Source: an uncultured Dorea sp. (GTDB lineage Bacteria; Bacillota; Clostridia; Lachnospirales; Lachnospiraceae). Taken from it: a stretch of DNA of 58,762 nt. A program made the position numbers and the translations under genes. Where the stretch lies: positions 1 to 58,762 of the forward strand of contig CAJUBG010000023.1 of NCBI GenBank assembly GCA_910584575.1. Direction: 5' to 3'. Numbering within the stretch: the stretch's first letter is position 1; each line of letters opens with the position of its first letter. The notes beneath the pieces are model-generated. The model was not told where the DNA came from. It worked only from the letters and a program-made list of their open reading frames with translations, and made no database searches. This document shows, piece after piece, positions 26,773-34,662 of the stretch.

Positions 26773-27261
26773 TTACCTCTTACTGTTGGTATACTTTACA
26801 AGCCCGCCTGCCGCAATCAGCTTCTGCATAAACTCCGGAAACGGCTGTCCCTGGAACTCGGTGCCCTTCGTGCGGTTATAGATCTTTCCGCTGTCAAAAT
26901 CAACCTCAACCTGGTCTCCGGCTTCAATTCCCTTCGCCGCCTCCGGACATTCAATAATCGGCAGTCCGATATTGATTGAATTCCTGTAAAAGATTCGGGC
27001 AAATGTCTCTGCAATCACGCAGCTTACCCCCGCTGTCTTAAGACACAGAGGCGCATGCTCTCTGGACGACCCGCAGCCAAAATTCTTGTTGGCCACAATC
27101 AGATCCCCAGGCTTTACCTTATTCACGAATTCCGGATCAATATCTGCCATGGCATGGCTCGCCAACTCCTGGGCGTCAAAAGAATTCAGATATCTGGCCG
27201 GAATAATCACATCCGTATCCACATTGTCTCCATACTTAAATACATGTCCCGTCGCTCTCAT
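26773..27261 (-). CDS. leuD: 3-isopropylmalate dehydratase small subunit
   Basis: 162 residues, the short LeuD type common in Clostridia and archaea: FKYGDNVDTDVIIPARYL, NFGCGSSREHAPLCLK and EIFYRNSINIGLP-like RIFYRNSINIGLP. It forms the aconitase-like enzyme with LeuC that isomerises 2-isopropylmalate in leucine synthesis. Its start overlaps the leuC stop by one base (TAATG), so translation is coupled. Confidence 0.95.
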   Translation of the reverse strand: MRATGHVFKYGDNVDTDVIIPARYLNSFDAQELASHAMADIDPEFVNKVKPGDLIVANKNFGCGSSREHAPLCLKTAGVSCVIAETFARIFYRNSINIGLPIIECPEAAKGIEAGDQVEVDFDSGKIYNRTKGTEFQGQPFPEFMQKLIAAGGLVKYTNSKR

Positions 27262-28535
27262 TATCTTCCACCTACTTTCTCTGGATTCGCAATATATCCG
27301 GCAATCGCGCTTGCCGCGGCAACCTCAGGCGACGCAAGATAAATCAGGGAATCCACATGTCCCATACGGCCTACAAAATTCCGGTTCGTCGTGGATACAC
27401 ACTTCTCTCCCGCCGCCATAACTCCCATATGTCCGCCCATGCAAGGCCCGCAGCTCGGCGTATTTACGGCGCAGCCCGCATCCACGAAGATATCCAGAAG
27501 CCCTTCTGCAATACATTGCTTATAAATCTTCTGGGTCGCAGGAATCACCATCACCCGCACATCCTCATGCACAGTCTGGCCTTTAAGGATTGCCGCAGCC
27601 TTACGCATATCCTCCATACGTCCGTTCGTACATGACCCGATTACAACCTGGTTAATCTTAATGGGCTCCATCGCCTCAATCTCGTCGATGGTCTTTGCAT
27701 TTCCCGGAAGATGTGGAAACGCAACCGTTGGCCGAACCTGTGCCAAATCAATCTCAACCACCTGGTCATACTCTGCGTCGGCATCCGCCTCGTAAATCTT
27801 ATATTCCTTCTTAGAGTGCTCGTTCATATATGCTTCGGCCTTTGCATCCACAGGGAAGATTCCATTCTTGGCGCCCGCCTCAATGGCCATATTCGCCATA
27901 GTAAAACGATCCTCCATGGAAAGGTTCGCGATACCGTCTCCCGTAAATTCCATAGATTTATACAGCGCCCCGTCCACTCCAATCTTGCCGATAATGTGGA
28001 TGATAATGTCTTTGCCGCTGACATAAGCCGCCGGCTTCCCTTTCAATACAAACTTAATGGCGCTTGGAACCTTGAACCAGAGCTCTCCTGTCGCCATTCC
28101 CGTGGCAATATCCGTGGTCCCGACACCGGTAGAAAATGCACCAAGGGCCCCGTATGTACAGGTATGGGAATCAGCACCAATGATGCACTCACCGCCCACA
28201 ACCACGCCCGCCTCCGGCAGAATCGCATGTTCTACGCCGGACTTACCCTGCTCAAAATACCAGGTAAGCCCCTGCTCTCTTGCGAATTCACGAATCGACT
28301 TAGAATTCTCCGCTGATTTGATATCCTTATTCGGTGTAAAATGATCCGGCACCAGAACTACCTTATCCTTATCAAACACCTGCTCTGCCATCTCTTTAAA
28401 AATCGGCAGCGCCATCGGCCCTGTAATATCATTTGCCATAACTACATCAAGCTTCGCTTCAATCAACTGCCCTGCCACAACTGTATCCAAGCCGGCATGG
28501 GCAGCTAAGATTTTCTGCGTCATTGTCATTCCCAT
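27261..28535 (-). CDS. leuC: 3-isopropylmalate dehydratase large subunit
   Basis: 424 residues of aconitase fold. Cysteine ligands of the 4Fe-4S cluster are in VIGSCTNGRMEDMR and VNTPSCGPCMGGHMG. GADSHTCTYGALGAFSTGVG is another family signature. GGAGGG lies 7 bases before the ATG at 28535. It is the first gene of leuC-leuD-thrC. leuA and leuB are not in the window. The promoter has a perfect palindrome across its -10 box. Confidence 0.96.
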   Translation of the reverse strand: MGMTMTQKILAAHAGLDTVVAGQLIEAKLDVVMANDITGPMALPIFKEMAEQVFDKDKVVLVPDHFTPNKDIKSAENSKSIREFAREQGLTWYFEQGKSGVEHAILPEAGVVVGGECIIGADSHTCTYGALGAFSTGVGTTDIATGMATGELWFKVPSAIKFVLKGKPAAYVSGKDIIIHIIGKIGVDGALYKSMEFTGDGIANLSMEDRFTMANMAIEAGAKNGIFPVDAKAEAYMNEHSKKEYKIYEADADAEYDQVVEIDLAQVRPTVAFPHLPGNAKTIDEIEAMEPIKINQVVIGSCTNGRMEDMRKAAAILKGQTVHEDVRVMVIPATQKIYKQCIAEGLLDIFVDAGCAVNTPSCGPCMGGHMGVMAAGEKCVSTTNRNFVGRMGHVDSLIYLASPEVAAASAIAGYIANPEKVGGR

Positions 28536-28578
28536 CCTGACACCCTCCTGTTCTTTTCGTCGATAGAATTTTCCATAC

Positions 28579-28612
28579 GTGGTATTCTACCACAGATATC
28601 CTTTCATGACAA
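28579..28612 (-). promoter_or_regulatory. leuC-leuD-thrC promoter with palindrome
   Basis: On the minus strand, TTGTCA (28607-28612), 17 bases, TAGAAT (28584-28589). The perfect inverted repeat GTGGTA-GAA-TACCAC (28579-28593) spans the -10 box, a typical repressor-blocking position. No T-box or attenuator hairpin fits in the short leader. The regulator is unknown. Confidence 0.72.
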
Positions 28613-28651
28613 GGATTCTCATTATCCAAAAACGGTTTCAAAATCCTGGCT

Positions 28652-29587
28652 TTATCTCCGCCAGATGCGGTTTCTCATCTCGTTAAACATCTCTTTGTGA
28701 AGTCGGGATTCCATCTTCGGAAACGCGTCAATCAAACGCCTTGTGACAAGGGTACTGCGCCCTGCAAGGTCAGCATACTTTCCCTTAAGGTCCGCATATT
28801 TATTCCGAAGCTCTGCCAGAAGCGCCTTCTCCTCCTCTGGATACAGCTTCGCCTCAATCTTCTCCTCCACTCGGTCAATTCTCTCCTCCAAATGGTCCTT
28901 ATGCTCCTCCGCCACAGTATCCAGCTTCTCGCGCAATTCTGATACGGCTGAGTCTAACTGTTTTTTCGTTTCTTCTGAGAATTCCATCGTCTCCATGACG
29001 CTCTCATGGATGTTGACCCCAATCATATCTGAAAGCTCTCGAAGCTCTGCTGAAATTTTCTCCATGGTTTCCAGCTTTTTATTTAACTTCAGAATCTCAG
29101 CCGTGGTTACATACATATCTGCCAAGAGTCCAACCCCAAACACGGCTGCAAACACAATTCCCACTGTAACAGGAATCATAACCACCATCTGATAGACAAA
29201 CGGATGGATCACCCGCACAATGAGCACACACGCAACTCCCCACGCAAGGGAAAACAAAAGACATACATATCCGCCGATATTCAACGGCTGGTTCGAGTAA
29301 TCCCACCATTTATGATGAAACAGCTTATCCATCAGATACCCCGTCACTCCCTCAATCGTCGTCACCAACGCCGTGGACACCACATATAGAGATACGATTG
29401 TCCCATTCATGGGTTCTAACAGCATGACTACCATACCAATGCCTACCCCGTAGACCGGACAGATTGGACCGTTTAAAAATCCACGGTTCACAAACTTTTT
29501 CTGTTTGACCGTCGCATACGCCACCTCTGTACACCAGCCCACAAACCCATATATAAAAAAGTATAAAACAAAATAGTAGATCTGCAT
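28652..29587 (-). CDS. CmpB-like membrane protein (putative ABC transporter permease, PF06541 type)
   Basis: 311 residues. The first ~150 form five membrane helices starting YYFVLYFFIYGFVGWCTEVAY, with NRGFLNGPICPVYGVG between helices, the signature of the family named after CmpB. The remainder is a long charged, probably coiled-coil cytoplasmic tail (about residues 180-300) rich in Glu, Lys and Leu. No ATPase gene adjoins it, and transport activity has not been shown for the family as far as I know. GGAGGAAGAAG precedes the start. It diverges from feoA. Confidence 0.82.
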   Translation of the reverse strand: MQIYYFVLYFFIYGFVGWCTEVAYATVKQKKFVNRGFLNGPICPVYGVGIGMVVMLLEPMNGTIVSLYVVSTALVTTIEGVTGYLMDKLFHHKWWDYSNQPLNIGGYVCLLFSLAWGVACVLIVRVIHPFVYQMVVMIPVTVGIVFAAVFGVGLLADMYVTTAEILKLNKKLETMEKISAELRELSDMIGVNIHESVMETMEFSEETKKQLDSAVSELREKLDTVAEEHKDHLEERIDRVEEKIEAKLYPEEEKALLAELRNKYADLKGKYADLAGRSTLVTRRLIDAFPKMESRLHKEMFNEMRNRIWRR

Positions 29588-29645
29588 CTTCTTCCTCCGG
29601 TAATCTCATTATTCTCATCTCTCACAAATAACAGTATACTTCACA

Positions 29646-29674
29646 TTGCCTTCTCCGTCAAATGGTGTTATGAT
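29646..29674 (+). promoter_or_regulatory. feoAB promoter
   Basis: TTGCCT (29646-29651), 17 bases, TATGAT (29669-29674), about 50 bases before feoA. The Fur-box-like sequence begins 13 bases after the -10 box, over the likely transcript start. Confidence 0.65.
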
Positions 29675-29686
29675 AGAGTTGTAATA

Positions 29687-29705
29687 GATAATAAGAATCA
29701 ATAAC
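29687..29705 (+). promoter_or_regulatory. Fur-box-like operator of feoAB
   Basis: GATAATAAGAATCAATAAC matches the classical 19-base Fur consensus GATAATGATAATCATTATC at 15 positions. Its position at the transcript start and in front of ferrous-iron transport genes supports iron-dependent repression by Fur. Confidence 0.72.
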
Positions 29706-29725
29706 ATTTACAAGGGGAAATACAT

Positions 29726-29956
29726 ATGACACTTAAACAAGGAAAGAACCATCTGACTTACCGTGTGGAGTCTGTCCATATGGAGATTCAGTTAGAGCGC
29801 CGCCTGGAGGCGCTGGGGCTCACCGAGGGTTCTCTGATTACCATACTGAACAATGATAAGAAAGGCTCGCTCACAGCCAAATTCCGCGGCACCCGTTTTG
29901 CCCTCGGCAGGCGAATCGCAGACCACATTACTGTTACGGAGGTAAAGCTGCCATGA
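29726..29956 (+). CDS. feoA: Ferrous iron transport accessory protein FeoA
   Basis: 76 residues with the SH3-like FeoA fold: ERRLEALGLTEGSLITILNN and AKFRGTRFALGRRIADHI. FeoA binds the FeoB G domain in the cytoplasm and modulates Fe(II) uptake. AAGGGGAAATACAT precedes the start. Its stop overlaps the feoB start as ATGA, so the two proteins are translationally coupled. Confidence 0.94.
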   Translation: MTLKQGKNHLTYRVESVHMEIQLERRLEALGLTEGSLITILNNDKKGSLTAKFRGTRFALGRRIADHITVTEVKLP

Positions 29957-31995
29957 AAAAGACCATCAACGTAGGTTTTATCGGCAATCCAAATTGCGGA
30001 AAGACCACGCTTTTTAACGCGTTTACCGGTGCAAACCTGAAGGTCGCCAACTGGCCAGGCGTCACAGTAGAAAAAAAAGAAGGAAAGACCGTCTATGAAG
30101 GGCAGGAATTCAAGCTCATCGACCTGCCGGGAATTTACAGCCTGACCTCCTATACAATGGAAGAAACTGTCTCCCGCGAATGTATCATGAGCGACGAGGT
30201 GGACGTCATCGTGGATGTCATCGACACCTCCTGCTTAGAGCGCAACCTGTATCTGACACTACAGCTCATCGAGCTTGGGAAGCCTGTGGTGCTGGCGCTG
30301 AATATGATGGACATCGTGGAGGAGAGAGGCATGGAGATTGACCTCCACCGCCTTCCGGAGATGCTGGGCGTTCCGGCAATCCCCGTATCTGCCCGCAAAA
30401 AGACGGGGCTTTCCATTCTGATGCATGCCGTCGCCCACCACAGCCAGTATGCCAAGCAGGGACCGTTTATCCACCACCACACAGGTAAATCCTCGTCACA
30501 CATACACAACCATCACGAGGAATATGCGATGGTTTACGAGGATGAGATTGAAGACAAGATTGACATCATCACCGGACAGCTTGCAGAAACATATCCCAAT
30601 ATCTGCAACCAGAGATGGCATGCCATCAAACTGTTAGAGATGGATAAACAGGTAATGGAAAACCATCCCCTTGACTTAAAGGGTGTGGTTGATAAAAGCT
30701 ATGAGAAGGACATTATCAATCAGAAGTATGATTTTATCGAGGAGGTCATCGATGAGATTCTGGTAAATAAATCCGCAAAGGAGGAATCCACCGATAAGAT
30801 TGACAGACTCCTCACCCATCGGTGGTTTGGGCTTCCCATATTCCTGGGAATCATGGCGCTGGTATTCTTCCTGACATTTACAATCGGGGACTGGCTGAAA
30901 GGATATTTCGAGATTGCTCTTGAGGAAATCTCCGGACTTACCTCAAGCGGTCTGAATATACTCCACGTAAGCCCAATGCTTCAGTCGTTAATCGTGGACG
31001 GGATTATCTCCGGTGTGGGCGGAATCCTTACCTTCCTGCCTAATATCTTTATCCTCTTTCTGGCCCTTGCCTTGCTGGAGGACAGCGGATATATGGCAAG
31101 AGTCGCCTTCGTGATGGATGACCTCATGAGCCGCCTGGGTCTTTCCGGACGTGCATTCCTCCCCCTGCTTCTGGGCTTCGGATGCTCGGTTCCGGCAGTC
31201 ATGGCGTCCCGTGCACTGGAACACCCAAAGGACCGGTTTAAGACCATACTGGTTACTCCCTTTATGTCCTGCAGCGCAAGACTTCCCATCTACGTCTTGT
31301 TCTCGTCCATGTTTTTTGGAAACTATGCCATGATTGTCTGCTACTCCATGTATCTTCTTGGAATCGTGGTTGCCATCACCACGGCATACATACTATCCAA
31401 GGTTGACGGAAGTAAAGCAGAGCATGCACTCCTGATTGAGCTGCCAGAGTATAAGTCGCCCAATGCCCGAACCATCTTTATCTATGTTTGGGAGAAAATA
31501 AAGGATTACCTGACCAAGGCCGGAACCGTCATCTTCGTGGCGTCTGTGATTATGTGGGCTCTGTTGAACTTCGGGCCTCATGGGTATGTGACTGATATTA
31601 CCCAGAGCTTTGGCTCGCTTCTGGGAAAAGCAATCGTTCCTCTGTTTAAGCCTGCCGGACTGGGATACTGGCAGATTATTGTGGCATTGATTGCGGGTAT
31701 CGCCGCAAAAGAAGTGGTGGTATCAAGCTGCAGCGTATTGTTCGGTATCCAAAACATCACAACACAGGGGGGTATGGACGCCATGGTCGCCACTCTTGGC
31801 TCTCTTGGCTTCGGCGCGGCAAACGCATACGCCATGATGGTATTCTGCCTGCTGTACATTCCCTGTACCGCGACGATTGCAACCATACACAGAGAATTGA
31901 AAAGCTGGAGACAGACCTTTGGAATCCTGGTATTCCAGATATTGGTCGCATGGGGAATGAGCGTGATTGTTTATCATATTGGGCTGTGCTTCTGA
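29953..31995 (+). CDS. feoB: Ferrous iron transporter FeoB
   Basis: 680 residues. The N-terminal G domain has G1 GNPNCGKTTLFNAFTG, G3 LIDLPGIYSL, G4 NMMD and G5 SARKKTG. A helical GDI-like region follows and contains a His-rich stretch (HHHTGKSSSHIHNHHEE, about residues 177-193), which is unusual and may bind metal. From about residue 295 there are membrane helices with the two Gate repeats, including LLLGFGCSVPAVMASR and GIAAKEVVVSSCSVLFG. It moves Fe(II) inward through the membrane. Length is within the normal range. Adjacent Fur-like control fits. Confidence 0.95.
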   Translation: MKKTINVGFIGNPNCGKTTLFNAFTGANLKVANWPGVTVEKKEGKTVYEGQEFKLIDLPGIYSLTSYTMEETVSRECIMSDEVDVIVDVIDTSCLERNLYLTLQLIELGKPVVLALNMMDIVEERGMEIDLHRLPEMLGVPAIPVSARKKTGLSILMHAVAHHSQYAKQGPFIHHHTGKSSSHIHNHHEEYAMVYEDEIEDKIDIITGQLAETYPNICNQRWHAIKLLEMDKQVMENHPLDLKGVVDKSYEKDIINQKYDFIEEVIDEILVNKSAKEESTDKIDRLLTHRWFGLPIFLGIMALVFFLTFTIGDWLKGYFEIALEEISGLTSSGLNILHVSPMLQSLIVDGIISGVGGILTFLPNIFILFLALALLEDSGYMARVAFVMDDLMSRLGLSGRAFLPLLLGFGCSVPAVMASRALEHPKDRFKTILVTPFMSCSARLPIYVLFSSMFFGNYAMIVCYSMYLLGIVVAITTAYILSKVDGSKAEHALLIELPEYKSPNARTIFIYVWEKIKDYLTKAGTVIFVASVIMWALLNFGPHGYVTDITQSFGSLLGKAIVPLFKPAGLGYWQIIVALIAGIAAKEVVVSSCSVLFGIQNITTQGGMDAMVATLGSLGFGAANAYAMMVFCLLYIPCTATIATIHRELKSWRQTFGILVFQILVAWGMSVIVYHIGLCF

Positions 31996-32044
31996 AGTTC
32001 AATGTATAAGGTGCTGCCGGCTTAAATTTAAACATGACTGAATC

Positions 32045-32096
32045 AATAACGGGCAAATCTGCAATAATGGTAATTGCTGCAGATTTGCCCGTTATT
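32045..32096. terminator. Strong hairpin between feoB and the PHP gene
   Basis: AATAACGGGCAAATCTGCA (32045-32063) and TGCAGATTTGCCCGTTATT (32078-32096) are perfect complements, a 19-bp stem with a 14-base loop between two converging genes. The T-runs beside it are poor, so termination is likely but might need a factor. Confidence 0.65.
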
Positions 32097-32107
32097 ATTG
32101 TGCTTAT

Positions 32108-32938
32108 TCAAACTTTCCCTTGCAGCTTCAAATAAGGAATCTCTATCGGATCAATGGGGTCAACCGGATTCTCAATCTCCCCCTTCACCTTCCTCTTGTG
32201 ACGCTTTAAAAGCTCTCCGCCCTTATTGTAAAACCAAAAGGAGTATACCAAAAGCTTATTAACCTTCCCAATCTTATCCTTCGTCGTCTTCCCATAGATG
32301 GTGCCGCCCACCCCAATGGGCGCCTTTCTGCGGATTAAAGAAATCAACTCTGTCTCACAGGTAACCCTCTCCGGCAGTTCTGTATATGCCAGTGAGACGC
32401 AATCCAACTTATGGGCGTCGCTGCCGCCGATTCCCGGCTTCTTATACTTCATCGTAAGCTTCATTGCATCTCTGTTGGACTCCTCCGGCTCACACGCGTT
32501 AAACGCTTCGATAAAATCAAACCTCTTGATAATCTCCGGAGACTTGTAGAACTTCTTCGTGTTCGTAAAACTTAAGTATTTCTCCCCACAAGGGTGCGCA
32601 GGGCCAAGAATCCCGCCGTGGCGATGGACAAAATCGATCAGCGCGCTTACCGGCAGACCTCTCAACTCCAACAGCCGCATCTTGACTCCCTCCGGCATGA
32701 TACAGATAATATGTCCTGCATCGCAGGTATCGTATTCAATCCCCTTTAATACTACAAAATCCTCGTGAACCTTCCCCTTCATATGATATTTCCAGTGGCG
32801 GTATCCTTTGTAAGTATCATGGTCTGTAATCAACATTCCTTCAAATCCGTGTTCCTTCAGCTTCGTGATATATTCCTCCAGACCTACTTTACTGTCGATA
32901 GAGCCCTCTTTCACATGACAATGCATATCAATTTTCAT
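32108..32938 (-). CDS. PHP-domain metal-dependent phosphoesterase
   Basis: 276 residues from ATG 32938 (AAGGAGG upstream). The PHP metal motifs are MKIDMHCHVKEG at the start, MLITDHDTYKGYRHW, GPAHPCGEKYL and GIGGSDAHKLDCV. These bind two or three metal ions, and related proteins hydrolyse phosphoesters (nucleotide 3' phosphates, or histidinol phosphate). About 60 C-terminal residues (after PIGVGGTIYGK) are basic and not part of the core domain. The substrate cannot be read from the sequence. Confidence 0.87.
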   Translation of the reverse strand: MKIDMHCHVKEGSIDSKVGLEEYITKLKEHGFEGMLITDHDTYKGYRHWKYHMKGKVHEDFVVLKGIEYDTCDAGHIICIMPEGVKMRLLELRGLPVSALIDFVHRHGGILGPAHPCGEKYLSFTNTKKFYKSPEIIKRFDFIEAFNACEPEESNRDAMKLTMKYKKPGIGGSDAHKLDCVSLAYTELPERVTCETELISLIRRKAPIGVGGTIYGKTTKDKIGKVNKLLVYSFWFYNKGGELLKRHKRKVKGEIENPVDPIDPIEIPYLKLQGKV

Positions 32939-32987
32939 ACACAAAGGCCTCCTTCATTCATATTTCTCTGAGTCTAATATACGTATT

Positions 32988-33015
32988 ATTATATCACATC
33001 TGCTCTAAAATACAA
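32988..33015 (-). promoter_or_regulatory. Promoter of the PHP gene
   Basis: On the minus strand, TTGTAT (33010-33015), 16 bases, TATAAT (32988-32993), about 50 bases before the ATG. Confidence 0.6.
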
Positions 33016-33040
33016 CCAGACCGGACATGTATGGAAGAAA

Positions 33041-33859
33041 TTATAAATTAATAAACTTGATATCGTCATCTTCGCCGTCTTCGTCGTCCTTAGCATTACT
33101 GCCTTTAACAGCCTTACCGCTATTTTGATGTTCTTCATCTTCCTCCTCCAGAATCCTCCTTGCCTTCTCCACCTCGGATTCTCTGGAAACCTGCCCCTTC
33201 ATACGCTCTGCATATACTCTTTCATTCTTTCCAATCTTACGGGACTGCATCATAAACTGAACCCAAATCCCAATTAAGGCCGCCGCACCGCTGATTCCAT
33301 ATCCTGCCCAGATATTCTGGGCCATTCCAAGCAAGGCTGCCGCCGCGGTTCCCACCGACAATCCTCCTGAAATTCCTGTAACGACTACCACTATAATCTC
33401 AGGCTTTATCATGGCAAGCACTGACAGCAAAATCGCCGCCGCACCGCTGATTCCAAGCACAATGAATAACTGGGTCAGATCTTTAATCCCCGGCAGAAAT
33501 AATGATGCAGCAATACCTGTCGTATGCAGCAATACCACAAAAAAGATACCAAGCTTGCGCACCCCGCAGCACAACACAGCCATAACAATCGTACAGAGCA
33601 GTATTGTAATCGGTATCATTGTACCGGAAAATCCAAGACCAAAAGCCGCCCCTGTACCAATCCCACTCCCGATTACCATACCTGCCAGCACTGACAGCAC
33701 TCTAACCAGCTTCAATCCAAAAAAGCAGACCAGAGCTCCCACAACAATCATTACAATCTGTATTACCACCGCCATCTGCATGACTCTTGATAAAACCATA
33801 TCCGCCTGCCCGTCAGATATCCCCGGCAGCTTTATTCCCATTGTCCAAGCTTGAACCAT
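33041..33859 (-). CDS. Multi-spanning membrane protein with acidic tail (DUF4203/TMEM198-like pattern)
   Basis: About 272 residues from ATG 33859, chosen for AAAGGAG 9 bases upstream; a start 30 bases earlier has no site. Seven or so Gly/Ala/Val-rich helices (about residues 30-200, e.g. VLAGMVIGSGIGTGAAFGLG) are followed by a charged cytoplasmic tail (ARRILEEEDEEHQ) ending in an Asp/Glu run (KDDEDGEDDDIKFINL). The layout recalls the DUF4203 family, with no known activity. No neighbour suggests a role. Confidence 0.7.
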   Translation of the reverse strand: MVQAWTMGIKLPGISDGQADMVLSRVMQMAVVIQIVMIVVGALVCFFGLKLVRVLSVLAGMVIGSGIGTGAAFGLGFSGTMIPITILLCTIVMAVLCCGVRKLGIFFVVLLHTTGIAASLFLPGIKDLTQLFIVLGISGAAAILLSVLAMIKPEIIVVVVTGISGGLSVGTAAAALLGMAQNIWAGYGISGAAALIGIWVQFMMQSRKIGKNERVYAERMKGQVSRESEVEKARRILEEEDEEHQNSGKAVKGSNAKDDEDGEDDDIKFINL

Positions 33860-33913
33860 ACCCTTCGTCTCCTTTGACTTAAATAACACAGCTTCTCAGC
33901 ACCATTTATATCC

Positions 33914-33943
33914 AAAAAAACTGCCGCACCTCCATGCAACAGT
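33914..33943 (-). terminator. Terminator after the Lys/Ala-rich protein gene
   Basis: On the minus strand, ACTGTTGCA - TGGAGG - TGCGGCAGT is followed by seven T. Two G-U pairs aside, the stem is complete. Confidence 0.8.
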
Positions 33944-33954
33944 CTTTTCCATCC

Positions 33955-34551
33955 TTATTCGTACAATGCAACTGCCCCTGTCTCCGTCTCATTCACAACA
34001 TAATATACGGCATTTTCCTCAGGCTTAATATATAATTCTATCGACTTAATCTCTTTTTCATCTCTGCCGGAATTCGTCCATGCTCTCTTGACATTCTCAA
34101 TGATATCCTGCTCGCTAATCTGCTTTCCATAGTGTTCAACGATAGCATTAATTTTAGGCGCTTTCCTGGAGGCCGTCCTCTTTGTGGTTGTCTCCTTCTT
34201 TACAGTCTCCTTCTTTGCCGTCGTCCGCTTCGCTGTCGTCTCCTTCTTCGGCGCTGCTTCCTTCTTTGTCGTTTCCTTCTTCGCTGTCGCTTTCTTTGCT
34301 GTTGTCTCCTTCTTTGCTGTCGCTCTTGTGGATGTCTTCTTCTCAGGTGTCTTCTTCTCAGGCGCTTTTGTTTCTTCTTTCTTCTCTGCTGCAGCCTCAA
34401 CCGGCTTAGCTGCGGCTTTCACTGGCTTCTCTGCTGGTTCTGCTTTCTCTGTCTGACTGACTGTAACCGGCGTCTCCTTGACGGCTTCCTCCGCAGTCTT
34501 TTTTACAGTTTTGGTTTTCTTAGTTTCAGATATTGCACTTTTTGTAGCCAT
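33955..34551 (-). CDS. Lys/Ala/Thr-rich protein with conserved C-terminal domain (DUF6465-like)
   Basis: 198 residues in two parts. Residues 1 to about 132 are low-complexity and highly basic, built from degenerate AKKETT/KKEA repeats, like histone H1 tails. Residues 133-198 (KINAIVEHYGKQISEQDI...SIELYIKPEENAVYYVVN) form a small compact domain I recall from Clostridia as DUF6465. The tail probably binds nucleic acid; the function of the domain is unknown. Own promoter at 34599-34626 and a strong terminator make it a monocistronic unit, as expected for an abundant protein. Confidence 0.82.
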   Translation of the reverse strand: MATKSAISETKKTKTVKKTAEEAVKETPVTVSQTEKAEPAEKPVKAAAKPVEAAAEKKEETKAPEKKTPEKKTSTRATAKKETTAKKATAKKETTKKEAAPKKETTAKRTTAKKETVKKETTTKRTASRKAPKINAIVEHYGKQISEQDIIENVKRAWTNSGRDEKEIKSIELYIKPEENAVYYVVNETETGAVALYE

Positions 34552-34598
34552 TTTTATTCCTCCTAATTTCTCCTAAGCCTCGTCACCGAGTCGTGAAT

Positions 34599-34626
34599 AT
34601 TATAACACATTCTTCCAGAAATGCAA
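34599..34626 (-). promoter_or_regulatory. Promoter of the Lys/Ala-rich protein gene
   Basis: On the minus strand, TTGCAT (34621-34626), 16 bases, TATAAT (34599-34604), followed by a small CTCG-GTGA-CGAG hairpin in the short leader and AGGAGG before the ATG. Confidence 0.68.
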
Positions 34627-34662
34627 TCAGAATCGTGCTTTCATGGCGTTTTCGTACACATT

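Noticed and set aside
34200..34400. CRISPR-like or tandem DNA repeat in the Lys-rich gene
   Set aside because: The repeats are degenerate codon repeats within a coding frame, without spacers. No CRISPR array was seen anywhere in the window.
34132..34566. Leu/Cys-rich plus-strand frame opposite the Lys-rich protein
   Set aside because: It is the complement of the AAG/GAA-rich repeat codons; low-complexity artefact.
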